A DNA stretch of 64,000 bases from Caulobacter segnis (GCF_019931575.1 NZ_CP082923.1:372001-436000); one strand, 5' to 3'; positions 1 to 12,417 are shown, numbered from the stretch's first letter. Numbers and translations are program-made. The notes: generated by a model not told the origin, from the sequence alone.

Positions 1-135
1 CTTGACGCTCAGGCCGGCGACGGCGGTGGCGCTGAGGATCGAGACCAGCAGCCCCTTCCAGCGCGGGGCCAGGAACTCGCGCCACATCCGGCCCATCAGG
101 GCGCGGTTCGAGGGCTGGCTGTCGGGCGAGGTCAT
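1..135 (-). CDS. ABC transporter (MsbA-like candidate), N-terminal fragment
   Basis: The reverse strand opens with ATG at 135 and stays open to the window edge, giving 45 residues that begin MTSPDSQPSN. The segment FLAPRWKGLLVSILSATAVA (residues 21-40) has a short basic/aromatic run followed by the start of a hydrophobic helix. This layout resembles the N-terminus of type IV (MsbA-like) ABC exporters, where a cytosolic elbow helix precedes TM1. No nucleotide-binding motif lies inside the window, so the family is an inference from a short stretch. The gene is divergent from the phosphatase at 280. It could instead be another polytopic membrane protein. Confidence 0.45.
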   Translation of the reverse strand, partial: MTSPDSQPSNRALMGRMWREFLAPRWKGLLVSILSATAVAGLSVK

Positions 136-279
136 GCGGGAGGGGTCGGATTTCGGGGCGGGACTGTCAATGACTTGGGAGACGCACTGCCCATGAAAAG
201 CGACGCCATGAGGGCGCGTTTTGCCTTTCGGGCGGCTTGCCCCTACTTAGGCGGCTGACTTCCGAAGGATCGCGCCCGC

Positions 280-945
280 TTGGCCAAGTTCGACCTCACA
301 ACGCCCTGGGGCCGGTTCAAGACCTATCTCCACTACCTGTGGAACGACCACGCCTATCTGCGCCTGGGCTTTTCCAACGCTCACTGGATCAGCCCCGAAA
401 TGGTCCGCGCCAACCAGCCCTGGCCGTTCCAGCTGGCCTGGTGGAAGAAGCAGGGGATCAAGACGATCGTGAACCTGCGCGGCGGTTTCGACGGCAGCTT
501 CTACGCGCTGGAGAAGGACGCCTGCGAGCGGCTCGGTTTGAACTTCGTCGACTTCACCATCACCTCGCGCGAGGTCCCGATCCGCGAGCGGGTCCGGGGC
601 GCCAAGGAACTGTTCGAAACGATCGAGTATCCGGCCCTGATGCACTGCAAGTCGGGCGCGGACCGGGCGGGGATCATGAGCGTCTTCTACGCCCACTATC
701 GCCTGGGCCTGCCGATCCGCGAGGCCATGCGGCAGCTGGGTCCGCGCTACCTGCACATCAAGCATGGCAACACCGGCGTGCTGGACTACGTGTTCGAGCA
801 GTATCTGGAGGTCGGCGAACCCAAGGGGCTGACGTTCAGCGAATGGGTCGAGAGCGACGACTACGATCCCGTCGCGATGAAGAAGACCTTCCGGGCGGGG
901 ATGCTGGGGAAGGTGCTGACGGACAAGATCCTGCGGCGGGAGTAG
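280..945 (+). CDS. Tyrosine/dual-specificity protein phosphatase family protein
   Basis: The product is 221 residues with a protein tyrosine phosphatase signature HCKSGADRAG at 122-131: nucleophile Cys123 and Arg129 form the CX5R loop that binds phosphate. Upstream VNLRGG (64-69) matches the strand before the catalytic loop in bacterial dual-specificity-like phosphatases. There is no signal peptide, so it is probably cytosolic. The start is TTG at 280, because no ATG lies near the conserved N-terminus; a GAAGGA stretch about 8 bases upstream can serve as ribosome binding site. A 134-bp palindromic repeat follows the stop directly. The substrate (protein, lipid or nucleotide phosphate) cannot be told from the sequence. 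Confidence 0.8.
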   Translation: MAKFDLTTPWGRFKTYLHYLWNDHAYLRLGFSNAHWISPEMVRANQPWPFQLAWWKKQGIKTIVNLRGGFDGSFYALEKDACERLGLNFVDFTITSREVPIRERVRGAKELFETIEYPALMHCKSGADRAGIMSVFYAHYRLGLPIREAMRQLGPRYLHIKHGNTGVLDYVFEQYLEVGEPKGLTFSEWVESDDYDPVAMKKTFRAGMLGKVLTDKILRRE

Positions 946-946
946 A

Positions 947-1080
947 TCCTTCTCCCCTTGCGGGAGAAGGTGGCCGCGAAGCGGTCGGATGAGGGGTTGA
1001 ACGCCCTATCCTGACCGGCTTGCGCGACCCCTCATCCGTCATCCTGCGGATGACACCTTCTCCCGCAAGGGGAGAAGGGA
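947..1080. repeat. REP-like long palindromic intergenic repeat, copy A
   Basis: The outer arms (about 26 bp, reading CCTTCTCCCCTTGCGGGAGA on the left) are almost exact inverted complements, and inside them GGATGAGGGGTTG faces CGACCCCTCATCC. The unit fills nearly the whole gap between the convergent phosphatase and DUF4170 genes. A diverged second copy lies at 14441-14602. Such units are common between genes in Caulobacter-type genomes; here it could fold into a long RNA hairpin and end transcription from both sides. Confidence 0.8.
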
Positions 1081-1087
1081 GCCGTCA

Positions 1088-1315
1088 TCACCCCTCGGTG
1101 CTCGGATCCAGCAGCTTGTGGGCATGGATGATGAAGTAGCGCGCGTGGGCGTTGTCGACGGTCGCCTGGGCCTTGGCCTTCCAGGCCTTGTGGGCGGCTT
1201 CGTAGTTCGGGAAGGCGCCGACGAACTCGACCTTGTCGAGGTCGCGGAATTCGGTGCCGGCGACGTCCTTCAGTTCACCACCAACGACGATATGAAGAAG
1301 CTGCTTGTCAGCCAT
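1088..1315 (-). CDS. DUF4170 family protein
   Basis: A 75-residue soluble protein starting MADKQLLHIVVGGEL, with the DUF4170-like pattern of a conserved beta strand followed by FRDLDKVEFVGAFPNYEAA and a C-terminal HARYFIIHAHKLLDP. The ATG at 1315 is preferred over an in-frame TTG nine bases upstream, because AGGAA lies about 10 bases before the ATG but almost touches the TTG. Function is unknown. It is the last gene of the minus-strand series pmbA-cysQ-DUF4170, 29 bases after cysQ, and may be co-transcribed with it. Confidence 0.75.
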   Translation of the reverse strand: MADKQLLHIVVGGELKDVAGTEFRDLDKVEFVGAFPNYEAAHKAWKAKAQATVDNAHARYFIIHAHKLLDPSTEG

Positions 1316-1344
1316 TTGGAGCAAGTTCCTGCGAGGAATTGGTT

Positions 1345-2124
1345 TTATGGCAGCTCGATATGCCCGACGCGTGACAGGATCAATGGATGAAGCGTCTTAT
1401 TGGCGCAAACTAGGCTCGGAACCAGCGGAACAGGCCGATTATAGGCGAATTCCCGGCCCTTGTGGTCGCTGAGCGCGGCCCCGGCCCGGCGGCAGATCAG
1501 GTCGGCGGCGGCCAGGTCCCACTCGCTCTTGGGTGACAGGGCGACGGCCGCGTCGAAGGTCCCGGCGGCGACCAGGCACATGCGGTAGGCGATGGAGTTG
1601 CGGCTCTCGATCCGCATCTCCGGCCAGGGTTCGCGCCAGGCGGGGTGGGCGAACATCTTGGCGTCGCCCAGCATGGCCGCGCCGAACAGCTGGTCGGTCG
1701 CGCTGGGGGCGATCGGGGCTCCGTTCAGGATGGCCGGGCCGTCCAGCGTGGCGGCGTAGGTCTCGTCCAGCGCCGGGGCGTGGACGACGCCGGCGACCGG
1801 CCGGCCGTCCTCGACGATGGCGATCGAGACCGCGAACCACGGCTTGCTCTTCATGAAGGCCACCGTGCCGTCGATCGGGTCGACCACGAACTGGCGGGGG
1901 GTGGACAGCCGCGCCGGATCGTCGGCGGTCTCCTCCGACAGCCAGCCATAGTCGGGCCGCGCGGCCCGCAACTGCGTCCTCAGCAGGGTGTCGACGGCCA
2001 GGTCGGCGTCGGTGACGGGCGAGCCGCCCGCCTTGGACCAGATCTTCAGGCCGCTCTCGCGGGCCGAGAGCGCCAGCTCTCCGGCTTCCTTGGCGGCCTC
2101 GAGGATCAGGTCCAGGTCGTTCAT
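1345..2124 (-). CDS. cysQ: 3'(2'),5'-bisphosphate nucleotidase / inositol monophosphatase family
   Basis: The 259-residue protein carries the metal-dependent lithium-sensitive phosphatase motifs: SEET at 63-66, DPIDGT at 82-87 and WDLAAAD at 202-208, which supply the Mg ligands and substrate pocket. In the CysQ branch the reaction is removal of the 3'-phosphate from PAP (or 2'-phosphate analogues), which recycles by-products of sulfate assimilation and cofactor transfer. The ATG at 2124 overlaps the pmbA stop in an ATGA, so the two are translationally coupled; the longer upstream open frame is rejected. An inositol-1-phosphatase or histidinol-phosphatase role cannot be fully excluded by eye. 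Confidence 0.82.
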   Translation of the reverse strand: MNDLDLILEAAKEAGELALSARESGLKIWSKAGGSPVTDADLAVDTLLRTQLRAARPDYGWLSEETADDPARLSTPRQFVVDPIDGTVAFMKSKPWFAVSIAIVEDGRPVAGVVHAPALDETYAATLDGPAILNGAPIAPSATDQLFGAAMLGDAKMFAHPAWREPWPEMRIESRNSIAYRMCLVAAGTFDAAVALSPKSEWDLAAADLICRRAGAALSDHKGREFAYNRPVPLVPSLVCANKTLHPLILSRVGHIELP

Positions 2125-3452
2125 TTGCCCGCGATCGCCAGGGCGTCGACCAGGATAGACGGGCTGTTGCTGGCGCCCCGGAACTCCAGGTCCGAACCGG
2201 GGACGAGACGGGCGTAGATGTCGATCAGGTTGCCGGCCACGGTGATCTCGGTGACCGGGCCGGTGCTTTCGCCGTTCTCGAACCATACGCCCGAGCAGCC
2301 GACCGACCAGTCGCCGGTGTTGCCGTTCAACGAGGGGCCGAACATCGAGGTGACCAGAAGACCGGTCCCGGCGTCCTTCATCAGGCCTTCAAGGTCCTTC
2401 TCGCCCGGCTGGAGCGTCAGGTTGTGGGTCGAGACGCCGGAGGGACCGGCCAGCCCGCGCGAGGCGTGGCCGGTGGTGACCAAGCCCAGCTGCCTGGCCG
2501 AGCTGGTGTTCAACAGCCAGGTGGTCAGCACGCCGTCGTCGATCAGGGCGCGGGCCTCGGTGGCCACGCCCTCATCGTCGAACGGGGCCGAGCCCAGGCC
2601 GCGCACCCGGTGCGGGTCTTCCGACAAGCGGACGCCGCGGGCGAAGACCGGCTGGCCCAGCTTGTCCTTCAGGAACGAGGTGCCGCGGGCGATCGAGGGA
2701 CCCGAGATCGCGCCCAGCAGCGGGCCGATCAGGCTCATGGCCAGGCGGTTCTCGAAGATCACCGGGGCGGTGGTCGAGGCGATCTTGCGCGGGTTCAGGC
2801 GCGCCACCGCCTGGCGGCCGGCCTCCATGCCGATGTCGCCGGCGGCCGGCAGATCGCCGAAGTGGCGGGTCGAGCGGCCCTCGCCGCCACGCTCCATGCC
2901 CGCGCCCTCGCCGGCGATGGCCGAGGCCGAGATCGAGTGGCCGGTGGCCGCGTGGGTCCCGTGGAAGCCGTCGCTGGTCGCCAGCGCCCAGGTCGACGAA
3001 CTCCAGCTGGCCGAGCCGCCGTCGGAGTTGGTCACGCCCTTGACCGCGCGGGCGTGCTCCTCGGCCAGGCGGGCCTGGGTCTCCAGGGCCTCGGCCGAGG
3101 GCTCGTAGGGGTCGATCAGGTCGAGCTCGGGGAATGGCCCCCGGGCCAGACGATCCTGCGGGGCGAGGCTGGCATAGGGATCTTCCGGCGCCAGGCGGGC
3201 CATGGCCACGGCGCGCTCGATCAGCTTGGCGCGGGCCTCGGCCGAGATGTCCGAACCGGAGACCGTGGCGCTGCGATTGCCGATGAAGACGCGCAGGCCC
3301 AGGTCGCGAGCCTCCTCGCGCTCGACCTCTTCCAGCTCGCCCAGGCGAACCGAGACCGAGAGGGATTGGCGCTCGGCGAAAACAGCCTCGGCGGCGTCCG
3401 CCCCGGCCTTGCGTGCGGCGGCGACCACGTCATGCAGCAGATTATCGTCCAT
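2121..3452 (-). CDS. pmbA: TldE/PmbA family metalloprotease-like protein
   Basis: The 443-residue product matches PmbA/TldE over its length, with the N-terminal ARKAGADAAEAVFAE region, the mid-protein PRKIASTTAPVIFE stretch, and the C-terminal block that ends TVAGNLIDIYARLVPGSDLE. TldD/TldE form a heterodimeric zinc protease that acts on unfolded peptides and takes part in maturation of microcins and degradation of antitoxins. TldE itself lacks the zinc-binding HExxxH of TldD and none is visible here. No tldD is in this window. It overlaps cysQ by 4 bases. Confidence 0.9.
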   Translation of the reverse strand: MDDNLLHDVVAAARKAGADAAEAVFAERQSLSVSVRLGELEEVEREEARDLGLRVFIGNRSATVSGSDISAEARAKLIERAVAMARLAPEDPYASLAPQDRLARGPFPELDLIDPYEPSAEALETQARLAEEHARAVKGVTNSDGGSASWSSSTWALATSDGFHGTHAATGHSISASAIAGEGAGMERGGEGRSTRHFGDLPAAGDIGMEAGRQAVARLNPRKIASTTAPVIFENRLAMSLIGPLLGAISGPSIARGTSFLKDKLGQPVFARGVRLSEDPHRVRGLGSAPFDDEGVATEARALIDDGVLTTWLLNTSSARQLGLVTTGHASRGLAGPSGVSTHNLTLQPGEKDLEGLMKDAGTGLLVTSMFGPSLNGNTGDWSVGCSGVWFENGESTGPVTEITVAGNLIDIYARLVPGSDLEFRGASNSPSILVDALAIAGK

Positions 3453-3526
3453 GCGGTCTTATGGACGACGGGTGCGGCCGGGAGCAAGCGGCGGCGCCCC
3501 AGTTTCCTCTCTCCTGCCTCTCTGTC

Positions 3527-3568
3527 TCGGCGCGTATTCGCGCCGATCCACCTCCCTCAATGGGGAGG
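3527..3568. repeat. Twin intergenic hairpins
   Basis: TCGGCGCG TATT CGCGCCGA (3527-3546) is a perfect 8-bp stem, and CCTCCC with GGGAGG (3551-3568) forms a second stem directly after it. They sit between the MAPEG stop and the pmbA start. Neither strand has a T-run, so this is not a classical terminator; it looks like a small mobile palindromic unit or an RNA processing site. I see only this copy in the window. Confidence 0.5.
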
Positions 3569-3578
3569 AGAGTGCGTT

Positions 3579-3983
3579 CTAGCCGATCGCCGACAGCAGC
3601 AGGGCCACGCCCGCGAAGATGTAGGCCAGCCAGGTGGCGACCATGCCGATGGCGCGCGGGATCGAGGCGCCGCCGCTGTTGGAGAGGCCGACCGCGTGGA
3701 TCACCCGGCCGGCGAACAGCACGATGCCGACGACGTGGATGGCCAGCGGCGAGGCGCCGGCCACGGCCAGCACCGCCAGGGCGCCGATCCCGGCAGGGAT
3801 GTATTCCGAGGCGTTGCCGAAGGCGCGGATGGCGCGGGCCAGTTCCGGGATGCCTTCGTCGCCCAGCGCCACCTTGTGCTTCTGGCGCAGACGCACGACC
3901 AGCAGCGACAGGATCAGCAGCAGGAAAAGGTGCAGGCCGGCCCACAGCGCCGCCGCGTGGCCGGAAACGATCGTGTCCATCAC
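3579..3983 (-). CDS. MAPEG family membrane protein
   Basis: A 134-residue protein with four predicted membrane helices (about 8-29, 63-80, 82-100 and 112-132). The family signature is seen in the first cytoplasmic loop VVRLRQKHKVALGDEG and in RAIRAFGNASEYIP, the RxxNxxE-type motif of MAPEG proteins (eicosanoid and glutathione metabolism family). Bacterial members are thought to be microsomal-glutathione-transferase-like inner membrane enzymes, but the substrate here is unknown. The start MMDTIV leaves a choice between two adjacent ATGs. It lies 80 bases beyond the M14 peptidase on the same strand. Confidence 0.85.
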   Translation of the reverse strand: MMDTIVSGHAAALWAGLHLFLLLILSLLVVRLRQKHKVALGDEGIPELARAIRAFGNASEYIPAGIGALAVLAVAGASPLAIHVVGIVLFAGRVIHAVGLSNSGGASIPRAIGMVATWLAYIFAGVALLLSAIG

Positions 3984-4064
3984 TCAAACCCTAGTACGCA
4001 CACGCCCGCCCCCGAGCGCCGCCGTATATGAGACTGTCAGCGCTCGCTCGGCAACCCGAGCCGC

Positions 4065-5888
4065 TTATCGCGCGATTTCGCGGGCGATCGGGTACAGCAG
4101 ATAGTGGTCGTCGTAGAAGGGCGTGCGTTCGTAGAACCAGGCCAGGCGCGCGTCCGGATCGGCGGCGAACTTGGGCTCGGCGGCCAGCTTGGCCTCGAAC
4201 GCCGCCTTCAGCTTCGGGTCCGCCGCCATCATCTTCTCGGCCAGCGGGGCGATGGCGTAGGGCTCGATATATTCCACGCGGCTCAGCACCTCGGGGACCA
4301 TGCCCCAGGCGAAGAAGCTCTCGCTGGACTGCGGCTCCAGCAGCAGCACGACGAGGTCGCCCAGCGGCTGGTCGGTCGGCACGCGGATCGAGCCCTTGGG
4401 GAAGACCCAGTCGCGGGTCTCGGCCGTGACCTTGTCGACGCTGATCTGGACGTGACCCTCGTTGGCGCGGGTCGCCAGCTTGGGATCGACCAGCCGGATC
4501 ATCTCGACCTTGACGGTCTTGTCCGCCGGCAGGGTCTCCAGCGTCACGCCGTGCAGCTTCAGCCGCTCGATCAGGTCGGCGCGGTAGCTGGGCACGTAGT
4601 AGGCGACGGGACGCTTCAGGCTCAGCGTCGAGTGCGAGCCGTAGAACGGCACCTTCCAGAGTTCCGGGTCGGCCTCGCCCAGCCAGCGCACTTCCTTCCG
4701 GCCCGAGGCCGGGCTGTCATAGGTCTCGTACTTGATGCCCTTGAAGTCGCGGATGTAGGCCGGCTTGTCGTCATTGACGAAGTTGGCTGGCACCTCGGTC
4801 GGGCGCAGGGCGCTGTCGGACGCGATGGCGGTGCGCAGGTCGCCGCCCTTGTCGGCCAGGAGTTTCAGGGCCGTCTCGATGAAGACATAGGTCCCCAGCA
4901 CGCGCTGGGCGTGGGGCTTGAGGCTATGGTTCTCGATCAGGATGGTCGGGACGTGGGCGGCCGCGCCCCAGCCGTTCGAGAAGCGCTCGCCCAGGCCGCC
5001 ATCGGACAGGCCCTTCTTCGGGTCATGCTCGTCGATCCCGAACACCAGCTCGCCCGGGATGTGGCCCTCGGCCTCCAGGCCCTGGTTGATGACCGGCTTG
5101 AGGACGCCGTCCAGCCACTTGGCGATGGCCGGCGAGCGGTTCCAGACGCCGTTCTCGCCGTTGAAGCCGTAGGTGACGTCGTACTGGTAGTCCATGCCGT
5201 CGGTCACGTGGACGTCGACATAGAGGTCAGGCCGGTACTTGGCCTGCAGACGCTTCAGCGCCTGCATCTCCGGCTGGTCCAGCTTCATGAAGTCGCGGTT
5301 GAGGTTCTGGTTGGTCGCGGTGTTGCGCCAGCCCTGGATGCGCGGCCCGCGCTGGTTGGGGCGGGAATAGGGGCCCGAGCGCTCGTGGCCGTCGACCGAC
5401 AGGATCGGGATCAGGACCAGGTTGACCTTGTCCAGCAGTCCGTCCTTGCCGTGAAAAGCCATGTCCCGCAGCAGCATCATGCCGGCGTCCTTGCCGTCGA
5501 TCTCGCCGGGGTGGATGCCGGCCTGGACCAGGAGCAGCGGCTTCTTGGGATCCAGCTTGTCGCCATCCTTGCTGGCGATGACGGCGAAGATCGACCGGCC
5601 CTGCGGCGAGACGCCGAAGTCCTCGACGCGGATCAGCTTGCTGGCCTTGTCCAGCCGATCGAACCAGGCGCGGGTGTCGACATAGGTCGGCGAGAAGTCG
5701 TGGCCGGCGTCGGCCTCGAACGGCGTCACCCACGGATCGGCCTTGTCGCGGATCAGCGCCTGGCTGGCGCCCTGCCAGTGCGGGGCGGGCGGCAGGAAGG
5801 CTTCGTCCCAGGGGGCTTTCGTGGTCTGGGCCATGCTCGTGCTCGCTGTCAGGGCGGCGGCCAGGGCCGCCAGGGTCAGGATCCGCAT
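4065..5888 (-). CDS. Secreted M14-family zinc carboxypeptidase-like peptidase
   Basis: From ATG 5888 the product is 607 residues with a Sec signal MRILTLAALAAALTASTSMA. The M14 metal site is visible: HPGE (His126, Glu129) and a third ligand His227 in DLYVDVHVTDG; NLNRDF at 195-200 is the usual substrate-binding element. The protein is about twice the length of a minimal M14 domain, with a C-terminal extension of unknown fold. It probably trims peptides or peptidoglycan-derived peptides in the periplasm. The start follows the ubiD stop after one base (TAAGATG), so it is translationally coupled; the longer frame starting at 5915 would bury the signal peptide. Confidence 0.85.
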   Translation of the reverse strand: MRILTLAALAAALTASTSMAQTTKAPWDEAFLPPAPHWQGASQALIRDKADPWVTPFEADAGHDFSPTYVDTRAWFDRLDKASKLIRVEDFGVSPQGRSIFAVIASKDGDKLDPKKPLLLVQAGIHPGEIDGKDAGMMLLRDMAFHGKDGLLDKVNLVLIPILSVDGHERSGPYSRPNQRGPRIQGWRNTATNQNLNRDFMKLDQPEMQALKRLQAKYRPDLYVDVHVTDGMDYQYDVTYGFNGENGVWNRSPAIAKWLDGVLKPVINQGLEAEGHIPGELVFGIDEHDPKKGLSDGGLGERFSNGWGAAAHVPTILIENHSLKPHAQRVLGTYVFIETALKLLADKGGDLRTAIASDSALRPTEVPANFVNDDKPAYIRDFKGIKYETYDSPASGRKEVRWLGEADPELWKVPFYGSHSTLSLKRPVAYYVPSYRADLIERLKLHGVTLETLPADKTVKVEMIRLVDPKLATRANEGHVQISVDKVTAETRDWVFPKGSIRVPTDQPLGDLVVLLLEPQSSESFFAWGMVPEVLSRVEYIEPYAIAPLAEKMMAADPKLKAAFEAKLAAEPKFAADPDARLAWFYERTPFYDDHYLLYPIAREIAR

Positions 5889-5889
5889 C

Positions 5890-7425
5890 TTAGGGCTTCT
5901 TCCAGATCGGCTCACCCGCTCCTGGCAACCCCAGCCGCGACCACTTCTCGGTGACCGCGTCGACCACGGCCTGGTCCATGCGGATCTCCTGGCCCCATTC
6001 GCGCTTGGTCTCGGGCGGCCATTTGTCAGTGGCGTCGAGGCCGATCTTGGAGCCGAGGCCGCTTTCCGGGCTGGCGAAGTCCAGATAGTCGATCGGGGTG
6101 TGCTCGATCACCGTGATGTCCCGGGCGGGATCCATCTTGGTGCTGATCGCCCACATCACGTCCTTCCAGTCGCGGGCGTTGATGTCGTGGTCCACGACGA
6201 TCACCCACTTGGTGTACATGAACTGGCGCAGGTAGCTCCAGACGCCCAGCATCACGCGCTTGGCGTGGCCGGGATAGGCCTTCTTCATCGACACCACGGC
6301 GATGCGGTAGCTGCAGCCCTCGGGCGGCAGCCAGAAGTCGACGATCTCGGGGAATTGCTGGCGGATCAGCGGGATGAACACCTCGTTCAGCGCCTCGCCC
6401 AGCACGCTGGGCTCGTCCGGCGGCCGGCCGGTGAAGGTGGTCAGATAGATCGGGTCCTTCCTCATGGTGATCGCCGTCACCTGGAAGACCGGGAACTTCT
6501 CGACGCTGTTGTAGTAGCCGGTGTGGTCGCCGTACGGACCCTCGTCGGCGAACTCGTCCAGCAGGACGTGGCCTTCGATGACGATCTCGGCGTGGGCCGG
6601 GACCATCAGCGGCACGGTCTTGGCCGGCACGAGGTCGACCTTGGCCCCGCGCAGCAGGCCGGCGAACTGGTATTCCGACAGGGTGTCGGGCACCGGCGTC
6701 ACGGCCGCCAGGATGGTGCCGGGATCCGCGCCCAGCACAGCGCAGGCGGGCAGGGGGTCCTTGTTCCCCGCCTTCTTGTGGCGGGCGTAGTGCTGAGCGC
6801 CGCCGCGATGGGCCAGCCAGCGCATGATGCACTTGTCTTTCCCGAGCACCTGCATGCGGTAGATGCCGAGGTTGAAGTCGTCCTCGCGGTCCTTGCCCGG
6901 GCCCTTGGTGACGACCAGCGGCCAGGTGATCAACGGCGCGGGCTCGCCCGGCCAGCAGGTCTGAACCGGCAGCTTGGTGAGGTCGATCTGGTCGCCGGTC
7001 AGGACGACCTCCTGCACCGGGGCCTTCTTCACCGTCCCGGGGCGCATGCTCATGACCGTCTTGGCCAGGGGCAGCATGTCGAGGGCGTCCTTCAGGCCCT
7101 TGGGCGGCTGGGGCTGGCGCAGGAAGGCCAGCAGCTCGCCGACCTCGCGCAGCTCGCCGGCCGTCTCGCGCGGCTCGCCGCCCAGGGTGACGCCCATGGC
7201 CACGCGCTTGACCGTGCCGAACAGGTTGGCCAGGGCCGGCATCTCCGAGCGGCTGCCGTCGGGCAGCAGGACATGCTCGAACAGCACCGCCGGGCCGCCG
7301 GTGGCCAGCAGGCGGGTCTGGATCTCGGTCATTTCCAGCACGCTGGACACCGGCTCCTTGACCCTGACCAGCTCGCCCTTGGCCTCCAGGACGTCGATGA
7401 ATTCGCGGAGGGAACGGTAGGCCAT
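5890..7425 (-). CDS. ubiD: UbiD family prenylated-FMN decarboxylase
   Basis: The 511-residue sequence matches UbiD: the N-terminus [22 protein letters not shown], the central [12 protein letters not shown], the [18 protein letters not shown] segment and the C-terminal [12 protein letters not shown]. UbiD decarboxylates 4-hydroxy-3-polyprenylbenzoate in ubiquinone synthesis, using prenylated FMN made by UbiX; ubiX is not in this window. The length is typical. It starts 12 bases after proB and ends one base before the M14 peptidase, so proB-ubiD-peptidase is a tight unit although the functions are unrelated. A decarboxylase for another aromatic acid is possible but less likely given full-length similarity. 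Confidence 0.9.
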   Translation of the reverse strand: MAYRSLREFIDVLEAKGELVRVKEPVSSVLEMTEIQTRLLATGGPAVLFEHVLLPDGSRSEMPALANLFGTVKRVAMGVTLGGEPRETAGELREVGELLAFLRQPQPPKGLKDALDMLPLAKTVMSMRPGTVKKAPVQEVVLTGDQIDLTKLPVQTCWPGEPAPLITWPLVVTKGPGKDREDDFNLGIYRMQVLGKDKCIMRWLAHRGGAQHYARHKKAGNKDPLPACAVLGADPGTILAAVTPVPDTLSEYQFAGLLRGAKVDLVPAKTVPLMVPAHAEIVIEGHVLLDEFADEGPYGDHTGYYNSVEKFPVFQVTAITMRKDPIYLTTFTGRPPDEPSVLGEALNEVFIPLIRQQFPEIVDFWLPPEGCSYRIAVVSMKKAYPGHAKRVMLGVWSYLRQFMYTKWVIVVDHDINARDWKDVMWAISTKMDPARDITVIEHTPIDYLDFASPESGLGSKIGLDATDKWPPETKREWGQEIRMDQAVVDAVTEKWSRLGLPGAGEPIWKKP

Positions 7426-7437
7426 GGGGAGTACTCG

Positions 7438-10798
<3,361 letters not shown>

Positions 10799-10802
10799 GG
10801 CC

Positions 10803-11336
10803 TCACGCCAGCCACACCATCATCCGCGTCGCCGCCAGGCCGCCGCGCGCGATCGAGGGCTTGTGCTCGACGACGCCGGTGTAGAGGAAGCCGGCCTTGA
10901 CCAGCACCCGGCCCGAGGCGTCGTTGTCGGCGAAGTGGCCGGCGGTGACCCAGCGCTTGTTCCAGGCGTTGCGCGCCCAGTCCAAGGCGCCCTTGGTCGC
11001 TTCGGTCGCGTAGCCGCGGCCCCAGTAGGGGCGACCGATCCAGTAGCCCATCTCGACCTGGCCCTCGGCCGTGGTGAACAGACCGACCACGCCGATCAGG
11101 CCCTCGCCCACCAGCTCGATGGCGAAGGTGTTGTCGCGCGCGCGGTCCTGGGTCCCGCAGCGGGCGACGAAGTCCTCGGCGTGGCCCCGGGTGTAGGGCG
11201 AGGGCATGCGCGTGGTCATGCGCGCGACGTCGTGATCGACGCAGAAGGCCGCCACGCGCTCGACATCGGCCTTGGCCGGGACGCGCAGCGTCAGCCGCTG
11301 GGTCTCGATGACGGGTCTTTCTTCGATGACGCACAT
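10803..11336 (-). CDS. GNAT family N-acetyltransferase (RimJ/RimL type)
   Basis: A 177-residue acetyltransferase of the RimJ/RimL group: N-terminal IETQRLTLRVP strand, mid-region GVVGLFTTAEGQVEMGYWIGRPYWGRGYATEATKGAL containing the acetyl-CoA binding G-R-G-Y-A signature, and C-terminal DNDASGRVLVKAGFLYTG. Members acetylate the N-termini of ribosomal proteins or small amines; the acceptor cannot be predicted. It is convergent with the unknown gene ending at 10798, and its stop lies 4 bases beyond. Confidence 0.88.
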   Translation of the reverse strand: MCVIEERPVIETQRLTLRVPAKADVERVAAFCVDHDVARMTTRMPSPYTRGHAEDFVARCGTQDRARDNTFAIELVGEGLIGVVGLFTTAEGQVEMGYWIGRPYWGRGYATEATKGALDWARNAWNKRWVTAGHFADNDASGRVLVKAGFLYTGVVEHKPSIARGGLAATRMMVWLA

Positions 11337-11432
11337 CGGCGCCTCCCAGAGTTCCTCCGGTCCTCATTGATCTGGGACCGTGACGCCGCCATGGCGAAGT
11401 TTATTTCAGACTTCGATTTCCATGGGGGCGAG

Positions 11433-11474
11433 ACAAAACAAAAGCGGGGAGCCCGGCGTTCCGGACTCCCCGCT
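11433..11474 (-). terminator. Intrinsic terminator of rplU-rpmA
   Basis: On the minus strand AGCGGGGAG pairs with CTCCCCGCT, and the stem is followed by TTTTGTTTTGT. It lies 66 bases past the rpmA stop. Confidence 0.85.
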
Positions 11475-11540
11475 AGAGATCGTCTGTCCGGATCGTCTTC
11501 TTCAGTGAGAAGCACGATCCGAAGAAACTCTGGTTCGTGC

Positions 11541-11810
11541 TTACTCGGCCGGTTGAGCGGCCGGCGTCACCGTCACGTAGGTGCGGTTGTGCTTCTTGGT
11601 CACGAAGCCAACGGCGCCTTGGACGAGCGCGAAGAGGGTGTGGTCCTTACCGATGCCGACATTCGTGCCCGGATAGAACTTGGTGCCGCGCTGACGCACG
11701 AGGATGTTGCCGGCGAGAACCTTCTCGCCGCCGAACTTCTTCACGCCAAGGCGCTTCGATTCTGAGTCGCGACCGTTGCTCGACGAGCCGCCAGATTTCT
11801 TGTGAGCCAT
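11541..11810 (-). CDS. rpmA: 50S ribosomal protein L27
   Basis: The 89-residue protein starts [20 protein letters not shown], the conserved flexible N-terminal arm of L27 that reaches toward the peptidyl-transferase centre, followed by [23 protein letters not shown]. Length is typical. It is the second gene of the rplU-rpmA operon, 31 bases after rplU, and ends before a clear terminator. Confidence 0.98.
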   Translation of the reverse strand: MAHKKSGGSSSNGRDSESKRLGVKKFGGEKVLAGNILVRQRGTKFYPGTNVGIGKDHTLFALVQGAVGFVTKKHNRTYVTVTPAAQPAE

Positions 11811-11841
11811 TGTGCTCTCCTACCTTTAGAAGGCGTCGCCC

Positions 11842-12417
11842 TTAGGCTTCGCCTTCCTCCGTCTTGGCGGCGGCCTTCTTAGGGGCGGCCTTCTTCTTCG
11901 GGGCTTCGGCGACCGCATCGGCGTGTTCGACGACGGCGGCTTCGACCTTCGGGCTGGCCTTCGAGGCCTTCTTCACGACCGGGGTCGCTTCGATGGCGGC
12001 CGGGACCGAGAACGGCACGGCGGCGTCGCCGAGGCCACGGGCGCGGGCGTCCAGGATGACCTTCGGGGTCAGGTCGATCGACCCTTCCCACTTGGCTTCC
12101 TTGCCGGCGCCGGCGACCGACGTGACGCGCACGACGGACTCGAGCTGGCGGTGACCGCGGGTGCGGCGGTAGCCCTGACGGCGGATCTTCTTGAAGATCT
12201 TCACCTTCTCACCCTTGCGGGTTTCGATCAGGGTGCCGGAGACGACAGCGCCGTCCACGGTGGGGGCGCCGACCGTCACGGCCTCGCCTTCGCCAAGCAT
12301 CAGGACTTCACCGAAGACCACGGCAGCGCCGGGTTCACCTTCGAGCTTTTCGACAACCAGCAGGTCGCCGGCTTGAACCCGGTACTGCTTGCCGCCGGTT
12401 TTGATCACCGCGTACAT
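11842..12417 (-). CDS. rplU: 50S ribosomal protein L21 with long Ala/Lys-rich C-terminal extension
   Basis: Residues 1-102 are canonical L21 (MYAVIKTGGKQYRVQ at the start; KKIRRQGYRRTRGHRQLESV with the 23S rRNA-binding basic patch). The protein continues to 191 residues, whereas most L21 proteins stop near 103. The extra part has a small ordered-looking segment (SIDLTPKVILDARARGLGDAAV) and then an Ala/Lys/Glu-rich low-complexity tail (PKKKAAPKKAAAKTEEGEA). Such tails occur in other alphaproteobacterial L21 proteins. The promoter is visible at 12496-12523. Confidence 0.96.
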   Translation of the reverse strand: MYAVIKTGGKQYRVQAGDLLVVEKLEGEPGAAVVFGEVLMLGEGEAVTVGAPTVDGAVVSGTLIETRKGEKVKIFKKIRRQGYRRTRGHRQLESVVRVTSVAGAGKEAKWEGSIDLTPKVILDARARGLGDAAVPFSVPAAIEATPVVKKASKASPKVEAAVVEHADAVAEAPKKKAAPKKAAAKTEEGEA

